A stretch of DNA of 64,000 nucleotides from Dehalococcoidia bacterium (GTDB lineage Bacteria; Chloroflexota; Dehalococcoidia; SZUA-161): positions 1 through 64,000 of the forward strand of contig JACWAE010000039.1 in the NCBI GenBank assembly GCA_014874385.1. Reading direction: 5' to 3'. Below the pieces are notes generated by a model. It did not search any database. It worked only from the letters and a program-made list of their open reading frames with translations, and was not told the origin of the DNA. Made by a program: the position numbers and the translations under genes. Positions 1 to 8,138 of this stretch are shown here, one piece after another; the first letter of the stretch is position 1; every line of letters begins with the position of its first letter.

Positions 1-2
1 AA

Positions 3-101
3 GAGAAAAAGGTGGCTCTTACTGCCTGTATGCGTAAGCTGCTCACCATCTTGAATGCCATGCTTAAACACCGCGCTCCGTGGAATTATGCAGTCGCCTA
101 G
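3..101 (+). CDS. IS110-family transposase, C-terminal end (partial)
   Basis: The window opens inside an open frame that encodes 32 residues before a TAG stop. It contains KKVALTACMRKLLTILNAML, which I recognise as the conserved C-terminal tail of IS110/IS116-type (DEDD) transposases. The rest of the gene lies left of the window, so whether the element is intact cannot be judged. The sequence just after the stop (TTGACAAGCAAGACAGTTGC near 118-137) is the kind of sequence seen at the right end of these elements, which lack long inverted repeats. The identification rests on the short motif alone. Confidence 0.65.
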   Translation, partial: EKKVALTACMRKLLTILNAMLKHRAPWNYAVA

Positions 102-527
102 ATCATTGTATTATGTCTTGACAAGCAAGACAGTTGCTACATTTTGGGTATAAAGTTTTGTGCCCCTACATACGGCTTTGAACAGGTGCTCCAAGCTACC
201 TATCGGGTGTTCAGTTGAACGCCTCTACGACGCTGGGGACTAAATCCCCCTTACCCCCTTTACGAAAGGGAGGATTCGGGCGCAATTCCCCCTCTCTCTA
301 ACTCTCTCCCTCCAGGGGCGAGATGATTTGGACGGGGCACCTGGATTCCTGCTCAAGGCAGGAATGACACGAAGGGCGACCAGCCGTGCGCCCCTACAAG
401 CTTGATATCACCAACTCTTTTCACTTTAATGGGCTGCGACACTACCCAACTCCTGAAGCCACGCAGAACCGAGGGATTTGTGGGATTCAAATGTTTTTCA
501 TCTTTCAACAGGACTCTAATCTTCTGC
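102..527. other. Intergenic stretch with IS end and dispersed repeat, no gene
   Basis: No credible coding region is visible here. The left part carries the probable right end of the IS110-type element. The right part (243-399) is one copy of a repeat block that recurs at 1172-1320. A short open frame at 402-665 overlaps the 3' end of the gene on the opposite strand and has no ribosome-binding site, so I leave it out. Confidence 0.5.
243..399. repeat. Dispersed composite repeat, copy A
   Basis: This block shares ordered segments with 1172-1320: a pyrimidine-rich AATCCCCC stretch with a small hairpin (CCCTTTacgAAAGGG), then TCCAGGGGCGAGA, then a long near-identical stretch that includes ACCTGGATTCCTGCTCAAGG and ends in GCGCCCCTACA. 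The two copies flank the small membrane-protein gene at 528-926. The block is non-coding and of the REP/MITE-like kind common in intergenic regions of large environmental genomes. Confidence 0.7.
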
Positions 528-926
528 TCAGAGATACATAATAGTGCCCCGTCTGAGTGCCGTCAGGACCAATCCGGCCAGAGCAAGAACTGGCAGGGCA
601 AGCAAAAGGACAACGATTCTGTACCAATCCAGCGGTGGTACGAGCATCTCGATAAAGAAAAATAAGAAAAGCAGGAGCGTGTAAACTGCAAGAACGTATA
701 ACACTTTTTTCGCAGTGCCACTTCTGGTTCTGAACAGTACCATGGTAGCAAATACGATAAGCGGTATGGAATACATAAGCAGCGGAACTGCGATCACCAC
801 CCAACTGGTGATTTGATTTCGCTGCGTCAATGTGCCCAGGGGCACCAAGTCGAAGATGCCAACAGCAAGCGTATATACAGCCAGAATTTTGAGTACTGTT
901 CTCATAGATGGCTTCGTCGACATCAT
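528..926 (-). CDS. Small multi-pass membrane protein, unknown function
   Basis: This encodes about 132 residues with four clear hydrophobic segments: roughly residues 12-30, 40-62, 72-93 and 100-118, counting from the chosen start. The last two are separated by a short acidic/aromatic loop (IEMLVPPLDWYR). A longer frame begins at 974, but a GGAGGG ribosome-binding site at 935-940 sits 8 bases before ATG 926, so 926 (or the next codon, ATG 923) is preferred. No catalytic motif is visible and I do not recognise the family. Both sides are repeat-rich and no operon partner is seen. It may be a lineage-specific integral membrane protein. Confidence 0.6.
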   Translation of the reverse strand: MMSTKPSMRTVLKILAVYTLAVGIFDLVPLGTLTQRNQITSWVVIAVPLLMYSIPLIVFATMVLFRTRSGTAKKVLYVLAVYTLLLFLFFFIEMLVPPLDWYRIVVLLLALPVLALAGLVLTALRRGTIMYL

Positions 927-1078
927 GGAATACTCCCTCCGGCGAGGAATCAAAACGTAACGACTGGAAAACAATCAATAGTATGATAATCCTGAAGGAC
1001 TATCCTGAAAATCTTATATCACTTTCGCGAATAGGTGTCAATATCTGAGGTTTATTCAAGAGATAACGAAAGATAATC

Positions 1079-1118
1079 CCGTTCGTGGTGAGCCCTTCGA
1101 CAGGCTCAGGGTGAACGG
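1079..1118. repeat. Imperfect palindromic intergenic repeat
   Basis: The segment begins CCGTTCGTGGTGAGCC and ends GGCTCAGGGTGAACGG around a CTTCGACA centre, so the outer arms pair imperfectly. This GTGAGCCCTTCGACAGGCTC type of element is a familiar dispersed repeat in bacterial metagenomic genomes. Confidence 0.6.
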
Positions 1119-1171
1119 ATTATCCCCCTCTCTCTTATCTCTCCCGCAAGGGGCGAGATGATTGGGCGCCT

Positions 1172-1320
1172 AATCCCCCTGTATCCCCCTTTAAAAAAGG
1201 GGGAGCGCGGCACGCATTCTCCTCATTCCTATCCCTCCAGGGGCGAGAGAATAAGGAGGCACCTGGATTCCTGCTCAAGGCAGGAATGACACGAAGGGCG
1301 CACAGCCGTGCGCCCCTACA
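1172..1320. repeat. Dispersed composite repeat, copy B
   Basis: This is the second copy of the block at 243-399, in the same orientation. It has AATCCCCC with a CCCCCTTT-aaa-AAAGGGGG type hairpin, TCCAGGGGCGAGA, and the near-identical stretch ending GCGCCCCTACA. The middle part differs, so these are diverged copies rather than a recent duplication. Confidence 0.7.
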
Positions 1321-1414
1321 TCGCTTAATCTCACCCTTCGTTTTCATTCCACAATCCGCTTCTCCCTATCCTTTTCTCAGCGTTCTCCGCGACTTCTGCG
1401 GTTAATCTACTTCG

Positions 1415-1443
1415 TTGAGGCAAGACTCAAATGATGCTATAAT
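1415..1443 (+). promoter_or_regulatory. Predicted sigma-70 promoter for the radical SAM gene
   Basis: TTGAGG (1415-1420) is followed after exactly 17 bases by a perfect TATAAT (1438-1443). Transcription would start near 1450. This argues against the long N-terminal extension of the radical SAM reading frame and supports its ATG at 1502. Confidence 0.5.
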
Positions 1444-1501
1444 TAGCCTGAGAGCGATGGCAGCCGCTCTCTTTTCAAAGGAAGGCATCGAGATAGCTAA
1501 C

Positions 1502-2842
1502 ATGGAAGACAGACCCCGAAAGCTGAATATCGAGGTCACCTCGAGATGCAACCTCAATTGCGATATGTGCATGAGGAAGGTCTTGATGGAGGAGTCAGGC
1601 GACATGAGCCTGGAGACCTATAAGGCTCTGCTGCCGGTCTTCCCCGAGCTCGAATCGGTCAACATCATCGGCATCGGCGAGCCTCTCCTGAACGAGAACA
1701 TCATCGAGATGATAAAGTTGGGCAAGAAACATCTTCCTCCCAATGGCACCTTCAGCCTCACTACCAATGCCACTCTCATCAATCAGAAAATGGCTAAGGA
1801 CCTGGTGGCCTCCGGCATCGATGACATCGTCATCTCCATGGACGGCGCTACCCCTGCCACCTTCAACGACATCAGGAAACAGGCCAGCTATGACGAGGTG
1901 CTGAAGAATATCGGGTTTCTCAATAAGGCTAAAAAAGCTCTGGGCAGCGTAACGCCCCGGCTGGGGTTCGAGTTCGTCGCTATGAAAAAGAATGTCGCCG
2001 AGCTGCCGCAGCTTGTCGACCTCGCCGCCAAACACGGCATAAGCTTCATCATCGTCACCAACCTGCTGCCCCACACCGAGGAGATGGCGCAGCAAGTCCT
2101 TTATGACTTCAACTCGGACAAGGCTATCGAGCTGTTCAACGAGGCTGTTGTTGAAGCCGGACGCCGCAATCTGGATATGGCATTCGAGAACATAGACGTG
2201 GAGAACTATGCCAGCGCCCTTTTCGGCGTGCCCCCTCTGAAAGACAAGCTCCGCAATCCTAAACCGATGCGGAAATGGGATAAGAGCCTGGAGAAGAAGT
2301 ACCAGTTGCTGGACGATATAGTCGCCAAGGCCCGCGAGGAGAACGTGGTGCTGAACTTGAAGAACCTGATGTCAAGAGACGGCACCAACCCCGAGCAGAC
2401 AGCCGCTATATTCGCCGAGACCAGCGCCAGGGCAAAGAAACACGGCATCAGTCTGGAGCTGCCGCCGCTGATACCCAGAAGCCAGAGGGAATGCGGCTTC
2501 ATGAAGGACAGAATCGCCTTCATAAGCTGGGACGGCTACGTCAGGCCCTGCAACAACCTCTATCATTCCTATATATGTTATGTCAACAACAGGAAGAAAA
2601 GCATAACCAGCGTAAGCTTCGGCAACGTAAACAAGCAGAGCTTCAATGAGATATGGAATTCGAGAGAGTACCGCAGCTTGCGCAGAAACGTGGATAAGTT
2701 CGACTTCGCTCCATGCGGGGACTGCCCTCACGCTGAGGCCTGTTTCGCGCTGCTTTCCCCGGTGTTCCGCAAAGACTGCTATGAATACACTCAGCCCTGC
2801 GGAGACTGCCCCTGGGCCCGGGGTATTCTGAAGTGCATGTAG
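1502..2842 (+). CDS. Radical SAM / SPASM domain protein
   Basis: About 446 residues. The N-terminus carries the radical SAM cluster motif CNLNCDMC (Cys16, Cys20, Cys23 from ATG 1502), which binds the [4Fe-4S] cluster that cleaves S-adenosylmethionine. The C-terminal third is Cys-rich (CGFMKD, RPCNN, then CGDCPHAEAC, KDC and CGDCPWARGILKC), a SPASM-type domain with auxiliary clusters. The closing CxxCxWA-GI--C pattern recalls the maturases of tungsten-containing aldehyde oxidoreductases, but no such oxidoreductase gene is in the window, so that role is only a suggestion. The open frame extends to a TTG at 1415, inside the predicted promoter, and also contains ATG 1457. I prefer 1502 because it starts right before the conserved NIEVTSRCNLNC. 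Confidence 0.8.
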   Translation: MEDRPRKLNIEVTSRCNLNCDMCMRKVLMEESGDMSLETYKALLPVFPELESVNIIGIGEPLLNENIIEMIKLGKKHLPPNGTFSLTTNATLINQKMAKDLVASGIDDIVISMDGATPATFNDIRKQASYDEVLKNIGFLNKAKKALGSVTPRLGFEFVAMKKNVAELPQLVDLAAKHGISFIIVTNLLPHTEEMAQQVLYDFNSDKAIELFNEAVVEAGRRNLDMAFENIDVENYASALFGVPPLKDKLRNPKPMRKWDKSLEKKYQLLDDIVAKAREENVVLNLKNLMSRDGTNPEQTAAIFAETSARAKKHGISLELPPLIPRSQRECGFMKDRIAFISWDGYVRPCNNLYHSYICYVNNRKKSITSVSFGNVNKQSFNEIWNSREYRSLRRNVDKFDFAPCGDCPHAEACFALLSPVFRKDCYEYTQPCGDCPWARGILKCM

Positions 2843-2851
2843 TCCGAGAGG

Positions 2852-3172
2852 TTACTTCTTCTTCGTCCCTGAGGGGTAGGGAACGTTGGGGCGGTCCCCC
2901 CTCACCACCTTGAGAACATATTCAGTCTTGTTTCTCTCAGGGGGTATCTCAAACTTATATTCGACTAGCTTCCACACGGCCCGCTTGCCGCACTTAGGGC
3001 ACGGGGGCAGCAGCTCTCCCCGGAACTTGTAGACCTTGCTCTCCTTGGCCGAAGGCTTGCACTTTGAAGAAGCGATATGCTGTACGAATTCGTAATCGCC
3101 ATCGATAGGTGCCCTTACCGCAGTCCTGACCTCAGTGCCAAGCGGGATATCTATCATCTTGCGCTGCTGCAT
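2852..3172 (-). CDS. Small zinc-ribbon-like protein, unknown function
   Basis: A 106-residue basic protein with one clear metal-binding knuckle, CPKCGKRA, near residue 58, and a further Cys near residue 38. It begins MQQRKMIDIPLGTEV and ends in a lysine-rich tail. The purine-rich AAAGGGGGG upstream on the minus strand is a plausible ribosome-binding site for ATG 3172. It converges on the radical SAM gene with a 9-base gap. I do not recognise a named family. The single CxxC pair suggests half of a zinc ribbon or a dimeric site. Confidence 0.6.
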   Translation of the reverse strand: MQQRKMIDIPLGTEVRTAVRAPIDGDYEFVQHIASSKCKPSAKESKVYKFRGELLPPCPKCGKRAVWKLVEYKFEIPPERNKTEYVLKVVRGDRPNVPYPSGTKKK

Positions 3173-3366
3173 CTTTTGCCCCCCTTTAAGGTTTGAGTAA
3201 TTACTAACGCAGTTCGTTCAAATAATAACATATCACGCTGCCATTGTCGAGTAGTTTTTGAATAACGCTCAATTGAACCGAGCGCAGCGATATGCTAGAA
3301 TATTCACGATTTTTAAGCACTCAAGCGCATTCTTAGACTCCCCTCTGGCGAAAGGAGCTTGATTAG

Positions 3367-4560
3367 ATGGAGTTCGGTTTCACCGAGAAAGAGAACACCC
3401 TGCGAAAAGAGCTCAGAGAGTTCATTGCCAAAGAGCTGCCGCCCGGATGGGTCGGAGAGGGTGGAGTTAATGAGGAATACGGCACCGACAAGGGCTGGGA
3501 GGCTGCCAAGATTATGGCCAAGAAGCTGGCAGCCAGGAAGTGGCTCACCATCGCCTGGCCCGAAGAATACGGGGGCCTCAGCGCCTCTCACATGGAGCAC
3601 GTCATCTACAGGGAAGAGGTGGCCTATCACTCGGTGCCCGGCACGGATATGGGTGTAGGCGGCGTCAACTGGATAGGGCCCACACTCATGATGTTCGGAA
3701 CCGAAGAGCAGAAGAACAGGCATCTACCTAAGATAGCTGCCGGGGAAACCTTCTGGTGTACTGCCTACAGCGAGCCCGAGGTCGGCTCCGACATGGCATC
3801 CATGAAGTGCCGCGCGGTGAGAAAAGATAATGAATACGTAATCAATGGCCAGAAGGTCTGGATCAGCGGGGGGCACCGCGCCGACTGGTGCTGGATAGGG
3901 GTTAGAACAGATCCCAATGTACCCAAACATAGAGGGATCACCTTGCTCCTGGTAAATATGAAAACCCCCGGGATAACTGTCAAACCTCTGCTCAACATGG
4001 CTAACTCATATGCCAACTCCGAGGTCTTCTTCGATGACGCTCATGTACCTGTAGAAAACCGCATCGGAGAGGAAAACCAGGGCTGGCGTTACATTATCAC
4101 AGCGCTGGATTTTGAGCGGACCGCCGGTATCGACCTCACTGCCAGGGCACATCGCATGGCAGACGAGCTCGTGAAATACTGCAAACAGGCAAAACGAAAT
4201 GGCAGGCCGTTGAGCGAAGACCCTGTGATACGCAACAGGCTGGCCGACCTCCTTGTCGAGTGCGAAGTGGGAAGGCTTATGTGCTACCGCATTGCCTGGA
4301 TGGAGGACAGAAGCCAGGTCCCGAACTATGAGTCATCCACAGCCAAGACACTGGGCGCAGAGCTGGGGCAGAAAATAAGCAACTTTGGACTGAATATCAT
4401 GGGACTCTATGGCCAGTTAGAACACAGCCACAGCGCACCGATAAAGGGAATGCTGCACGAAGCTTACCTCTACACGCGCGGCGATACCATTGCCGGCGGC
4501 ACTTCGGAGATAAATCGAAACGTCATCGCTATGAGAGGATTGGGTTTGCCCAGAGGCTAA
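3367..4560 (+). CDS. Acyl-CoA dehydrogenase family protein
   Basis: 397 residues, the usual length for this flavoenzyme family, which oxidises acyl-CoA thioesters at the alpha-beta position and passes electrons to ETF. The N-terminal helical domain (EKENTLRKELREFIA), the FAD/substrate signature around WCTAYSEPEVGSDMASMK and the C-terminal helical domain are all present. At the place of the usual medium-chain catalytic Glu the sequence reads IAGGTSEINRN, so Gly replaces Glu. Many family members show this and either use another base or act on unusual substrates. It is monocistronic, followed by a perfect palindrome, and converges on a CaiB pair. Co-localisation suggests a role in acyl-CoA catabolism but the substrate is unknown. 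Confidence 0.9.
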   Translation: MEFGFTEKENTLRKELREFIAKELPPGWVGEGGVNEEYGTDKGWEAAKIMAKKLAARKWLTIAWPEEYGGLSASHMEHVIYREEVAYHSVPGTDMGVGGVNWIGPTLMMFGTEEQKNRHLPKIAAGETFWCTAYSEPEVGSDMASMKCRAVRKDNEYVINGQKVWISGGHRADWCWIGVRTDPNVPKHRGITLLLVNMKTPGITVKPLLNMANSYANSEVFFDDAHVPVENRIGEENQGWRYIITALDFERTAGIDLTARAHRMADELVKYCKQAKRNGRPLSEDPVIRNRLADLLVECEVGRLMCYRIAWMEDRSQVPNYESSTAKTLGAELGQKISNFGLNIMGLYGQLEHSHSAPIKGMLHEAYLYTRGDTIAGGTSEINRNVIAMRGLGLPRG

Positions 4561-4582
4561 TAACAAAGGCGTCATGAACCCG

Positions 4583-4613
4583 TGTAGGGGCAGGTTTGAA
4601 ACCTGCCCCTACA
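4583..4613. terminator. Perfect palindrome between convergent genes (terminator / dispersed hairpin)
   Basis: Two 15-base arms (4583-4597 and 4599-4613, with core GGGGCAGGTTTGAAACCTGC) pair perfectly around one central base. A run of T follows at 4615-4620. It lies 22 bases past the acyl-CoA dehydrogenase stop and just beyond the stop of the opposing CoA-transferase, so it could terminate the upper-strand gene. Almost the same palindrome occurs at 35003-35027, so it is also a dispersed element. Confidence 0.6.
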
Positions 4614-4622
4614 GATTTTTTC

Positions 4623-5831
4623 CTAGAAAATCACTTTCTCCGCGGCAAGCTGAGCTATCTCCGACTCAGGCCTGCCCAGAAGCTCCCGGAACACATAGTC
4701 GTTGTGCTCACCGAGAAGCGGGGCATGCCGCCGAACTTCGGAAGGCATCCCGCTGAGCTTAAAAGGTATGCCTGCGATAATGCCAGTTCCGGTGGCAGGA
4801 TGCTCGACCTGCAAGTGGGTTCCTCGCTCCGAGTAGTGCGGGTCTGAGAATCGTTCCATCAAGTCCAGGCACGGGGCTGCCGCCACACCTGCCTTCTGCA
4901 AGATATGCATCACCTCATAATAGCTGTGCCCGATAGTCCAAGTTGAAATGAGCCTGTCCAATTCCTCCAGGTTTTTCTGCCGATTGAACTTATCGCTGAA
5001 CCTTTTCTCCTTAGCCCAGGGCGGGTTGCCCATGACAGCGCAGAGGCTGCGCCACTCCTCCTCAGTATCCACCGCTATGGAGACCCACCTGCCCTCCCCC
5101 TGACAGGGATAATTGTTATGCGGGGCCATGGTAGGGCTGCGGTTCCCCGTAGTGCCCAGGACTCTGCCGGTCATGAAGTATTCCATAAATGCCTCGCCAA
5201 TGACAGAGGCCCCCACCTCTATCTGGGCCATATCTATATACTGCCCCTTGCCCGTCCTTTCCCGATAGTAGAGGGCAGACAGCACTGCAAATGCCCCGTG
5301 AATGGCCGAGGTCACATCGAGATAGGGCGTCTGCTCTCCAAGCACCCGCTCGCCGGGATAGCCGATCAGACTGGAGTAGCCGCAGAGAGCGCCCAGAGAC
5401 GGGGCATAGGTGACTATATTCGATAAAGGCCCGTATTGCCCGGCAGCCGGGAGAGATATCATGACAAGCTGGGGATTGATTTTGCTCAGCTTTTCATATT
5501 CCAGGCCGAGCTTCCTCAATCCCTGCGGCGAGAAATTATCGAGCGCTACATCGCTGATACTGATGAGCTCTCTTATCAACTCAGCCCCCCTGGGCTCAGA
5601 CATATCCACGGTGACGCCCAGCTTGTTGCGGTTCATGCTATGAAACACGAAGTCTGTCTCAGGGCCCACGGTAGAACGCCCCGGGGTCAGCCGGGCGCTG
5701 TCCAGCCGCTTGTTCGTCTCCACCTTAATAACCTCGGCGCCCATATCAGCCAAAATCATGCCCAGCAGAGGGCCAGCCCACACCCACGAGAAATCAACCA
5801 CTCGATAACCTGTCAGTGGATAATTCGCCAT
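4623..5831 (-). CDS. CaiB/BaiF family CoA-transferase
   Basis: 402 residues, class III CoA-transferase, which moves CoA between carboxylic acids through an aspartyl-CoA intermediate. It opens with the family signature GYRVVDFSWVWAGPLLG, has the nucleotide-binding ADMGAEVIKVE segment, and keeps an aspartate (Asp172 in TPYLDVTSA) that I align with the catalytic Asp169 of E. coli CaiB. GKGQYIDMAQIE follows. It is the distal gene of a two-gene operon, 25 bases after the upstream CaiB homologue. That partner has Asn at the equivalent position, so this subunit is probably the catalytic one of a heteromer. The acid partner is unknown. Confidence 0.9.
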   Translation of the reverse strand: MANYPLTGYRVVDFSWVWAGPLLGMILADMGAEVIKVETNKRLDSARLTPGRSTVGPETDFVFHSMNRNKLGVTVDMSEPRGAELIRELISISDVALDNFSPQGLRKLGLEYEKLSKINPQLVMISLPAAGQYGPLSNIVTYAPSLGALCGYSSLIGYPGERVLGEQTPYLDVTSAIHGAFAVLSALYYRERTGKGQYIDMAQIEVGASVIGEAFMEYFMTGRVLGTTGNRSPTMAPHNNYPCQGEGRWVSIAVDTEEEWRSLCAVMGNPPWAKEKRFSDKFNRQKNLEELDRLISTWTIGHSYYEVMHILQKAGVAAAPCLDLMERFSDPHYSERGTHLQVEHPATGTGIIAGIPFKLSGMPSEVRRHAPLLGEHNDYVFRELLGRPESEIAQLAAEKVIF

Positions 5832-5856
5832 TTTCGGTAATTCTCCCTTACTTACG

Positions 5857-7068
5857 TTAGATAATCCCGCCTTTGCGCAGCCTCACCAAATCCTCTCTGG
5901 AGTAACCGAGGCGGCCACAGTATATCTCTTCGTTGTGCTCGCCCAAAAGCGGCGCCGGACGGCTGAGCTGCCACGGGCTCTGAGAAAGCTTATACGGCGC
6001 ACCGGGGTATTTCAGTACGCCTGTCTTGGCACGATCCTTCTCTACAAAATAGCCTCGCTCCCGGAAATGAGTGTCGTTAGCAACCTCGTCTATGCTCCGC
6101 ACGGGAGCGAAGGTAATCTGGTCGCGGCGGCATATTTCGAAAAGCTCGTCCTTGGTCTTTCCTATGATTAAAGCCTCGACCATTGCATCCATCTCGTCGG
6201 CGTATTCCAGCGCCACCACGATGCGGTCCCTGAATCTGGGATCGGCCATCCATTCCGGAGTGCCCATAGCTTCGAGAAACCTTTTCCACTGGAAGCCCTG
6301 AATAGCGATGAGGCACATGTAGCCGTCTTTGCAAGGGAGGATACACCAGGGATAGACGCTGATAGTGCGATGCCCCGACCTGATGCTCTTCCTCCCCTCG
6401 AAGACGCCCAGATGCACGCCGTGGCCCAGGTGAACGGTGGCCCATACCTCGGCCTCTGAAATGTCGACGTGCTGCCCCTCACCATTAGAGCGCCGGGCGA
6501 AAATGGCACCCATAGTCGCCGTGGCCGCCATAGCGCCGCTCTGATAGTTACTCTGCGAAAGCGGCGGAGCTAATGGCTCCCGCTGAGGCTCCCCGGTACG
6601 CATGGTCTGGCCTCCGAGGCCAGCAGTGTTGAGCGAGTAGCCTTTGTAATCTTTGTAGGGCCCCGTCTGGCCATAAGGGGTAATAGACGTTACGATAAGG
6701 CGCTGGCTTATCTTCTTCAGACTGGAGTAATCAAGACAGAGGTCAGCCATTTGCCTGGGCGGGTTATTCTCCACCAGGACATCGGCGTCTTTGAGCAACT
6801 GTTTCAGTATTTTTTGTCCTGTCTTCGTTTTGACATCAAGAGTGATACCCAGCTTATTGGTGTTCAGATACAAAAAAAGCCCGCTTTTCTCAGGGTGAGG
6901 CTCATCGTTGAGGAAAGGGCCATGCCACCTTGACTGGTCTCCCGAACCGGGCTCCTCTATCTTTACCACCTCAGCCCCGAGGTCAGCCATAAGCTTGGTA
7001 CAATAGGGAGCAGAAACAAAGTTGCCGTACTCCACTATTTTTAGTCCGGAAAGCGCCTGTTCAGCCAC
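5857..7068 (-). CDS. CaiB/BaiF family CoA-transferase, catalytic Asp replaced by Asn
   Basis: 403 residues with the usual fold markers: GLKIVEYGNFVSAPYC at the N-terminus, ADLGAEVVKIEEPGSGD, and GEGQHVDISEAE in the middle. The segment that carries the catalytic Asp in CaiB (TADY) reads QSNYQSGA here, so residue 174 is Asn. The protein is therefore probably not an independent class III transferase. It may be the non-catalytic half of a heterodimer with the next gene, as known for two-subunit benzylsuccinate CoA-transferases. The start is GTG with a GGAGGT ribosome-binding site 7 bases upstream, and the two genes form an operon. The alignment was made by eye. Confidence 0.88.
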   Translation of the reverse strand: MAEQALSGLKIVEYGNFVSAPYCTKLMADLGAEVVKIEEPGSGDQSRWHGPFLNDEPHPEKSGLFLYLNTNKLGITLDVKTKTGQKILKQLLKDADVLVENNPPRQMADLCLDYSSLKKISQRLIVTSITPYGQTGPYKDYKGYSLNTAGLGGQTMRTGEPQREPLAPPLSQSNYQSGAMAATATMGAIFARRSNGEGQHVDISEAEVWATVHLGHGVHLGVFEGRKSIRSGHRTISVYPWCILPCKDGYMCLIAIQGFQWKRFLEAMGTPEWMADPRFRDRIVVALEYADEMDAMVEALIIGKTKDELFEICRRDQITFAPVRSIDEVANDTHFRERGYFVEKDRAKTGVLKYPGAPYKLSQSPWQLSRPAPLLGEHNEEIYCGRLGYSREDLVRLRKGGII

Positions 7069-7297
7069 TTATTAGACCTCCAATCTTTACCCGAGCATCA
7101 ACGTACAACATCACACAACACAAAGGGGGATTCATATCAGGATTTGACACCACACCAGCTAGATATTATGACTTAGTTGCCTCGTCTGAGCAAGGGGCGA
7201 AGGACTGGCGCGCCATGCCTTCACATCTAGATTAGCGAGGAGCTTGATAGTATAAAGTATCATGCTATCGGCTTCTCGTGTTATCATATTAACTAAG

Positions 7298-7699
7298 ATG
7301 AGAAACTTAATCTTATTAGCGATTGTATTTTTCGGACTGGTATTGGCCGGATTATCGGTCGGATGTTCTGGCGGCACCGCCGGGAGCGGAATACTTGAAG
7401 GCAACGTTACGATTGGGCCTATATGCCCGGTGGAGCAGCCAGGGAACCCTTGCCCTGTTCCATGTGAGATGTATCAGGCTAGAAAGGTGCTGATTTACGA
7501 CAGCAATGGGACTAAACTGATTGCGGAAGTGGACATAAATTGTAACGGGCACTACTCGATTGAATTAAAGCCTAGCATTTACACGGTCGATATCAACCGT
7601 GACGTCTTTGGACACGTTTCCGGCGTCCCGCAAAAGATAGAGATAAGTGCGGGGCAAACTGTTGAATTGAATATAGATATTGATACAGGCATTCGTTAA
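7298..7699 (+). CDS. Predicted lipoprotein with carboxypeptidase-regulatory-like beta domain
   Basis: 133 residues. A short charged start (MRN), a hydrophobic core and a lipobox-like LSVGC at residues 19-23 indicate an exported lipoprotein. The mature part looks like a small beta-sandwich: SGILEGNVTIGPICPVEQPG, then KVLIYDSNGTKLIAEV, YSIELKPSIYTVDI and a final VELNIDID. This is the pattern of transthyretin/CarboxypepD_reg-type domains. The longer frame begins at 7262, but ATG 7298 directly precedes the signal peptide. There is no strong ribosome-binding site. A long stem-loop follows the stop. The function is unknown, and no enzyme partner is adjacent. Confidence 0.65.
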   Translation: MRNLILLAIVFFGLVLAGLSVGCSGGTAGSGILEGNVTIGPICPVEQPGNPCPVPCEMYQARKVLIYDSNGTKLIAEVDINCNGHYSIELKPSIYTVDINRDVFGHVSGVPQKIEISAGQTVELNIDIDTGIR

Positions 7700-7723
7700 A
7701 TACGGCGGACAATTCTAAAATGT

Positions 7724-7758
7724 AGACAGAGCCCTTCAACAATTGAAGGGCTCTGTCT
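7724..7758. terminator. Bidirectional stem-loop terminator
   Basis: A perfect 16-base stem (arms 7724-7739 and 7743-7758, starting AGACAGAGCCCTTCAA) with a three-base loop lies between the convergent lipoprotein gene and the DUF1059 gene. On the minus strand the stem is followed by an A/T-rich ACATTTTAG, on the plus strand by TAATTC. It can serve both transcripts. Confidence 0.7.
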
Positions 7759-7782
7759 AATTCATCAACATCGAGCCTGAAG

Positions 7783-7953
7783 TTACTTTTTGATTGCTTT
7801 CTTGATCGTATCCATCATCTCCGGCGTAATGTTTTTCATATTGTGCGCTTTGCCGGCATGTTCCTTTATCTTCTTCAAGAGTTCATCTTCGGTGTTCGCT
7901 GTTGCCTTCCAGTCATCTGTCATACCTACGTCTTTGCACGCAAAAGATGGCAT
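7783..7953 (-). CDS. DUF1059 small protein
   Basis: A 56-residue protein that starts MPSFACKDVGMTDDWKATAN and continues with a short amphipathic helix (DELLKKIKEHAGKAHNMKN) and TPEMMDTIKKAIKK. This is the DUF1059 family pattern: an FxCKD-x-G start, a short tail and a conserved H-x-x-x-x-H. The start is secure because GGAGGTGA sits about 9 bases upstream of ATG 7953. The gene is monocistronic and ends 25 bases before the strong stem-loop. Biochemical function is not established for the family. The Cys and His residues hint at metal or redox binding. Confidence 0.8.
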   Translation of the reverse strand: MPSFACKDVGMTDDWKATANTEDELLKKIKEHAGKAHNMKNITPEMMDTIKKAIKK

Positions 7954-8138
7954 TGTTTGCTCACCTCCCCTCCTCCAAATTTTTTAAGCGGGTCCATTGG
8001 TCCAAGCCTTGCCCACTACATAGACATGCTAACTCACTTCTGATGAAGAAGTCATAAAATAGCTGCAAAAATTGTTGAAAATCTATGACATTTTCGAAGA
8101 ATCTGAGATAGAGTTAAGCAGATGACATGCCAAGCTGT

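Noticed and set aside
1415-1501. Long N-terminal extension of the radical SAM protein
   Set aside because: The TTG start lies in a predicted promoter and the extension does not match the family start.
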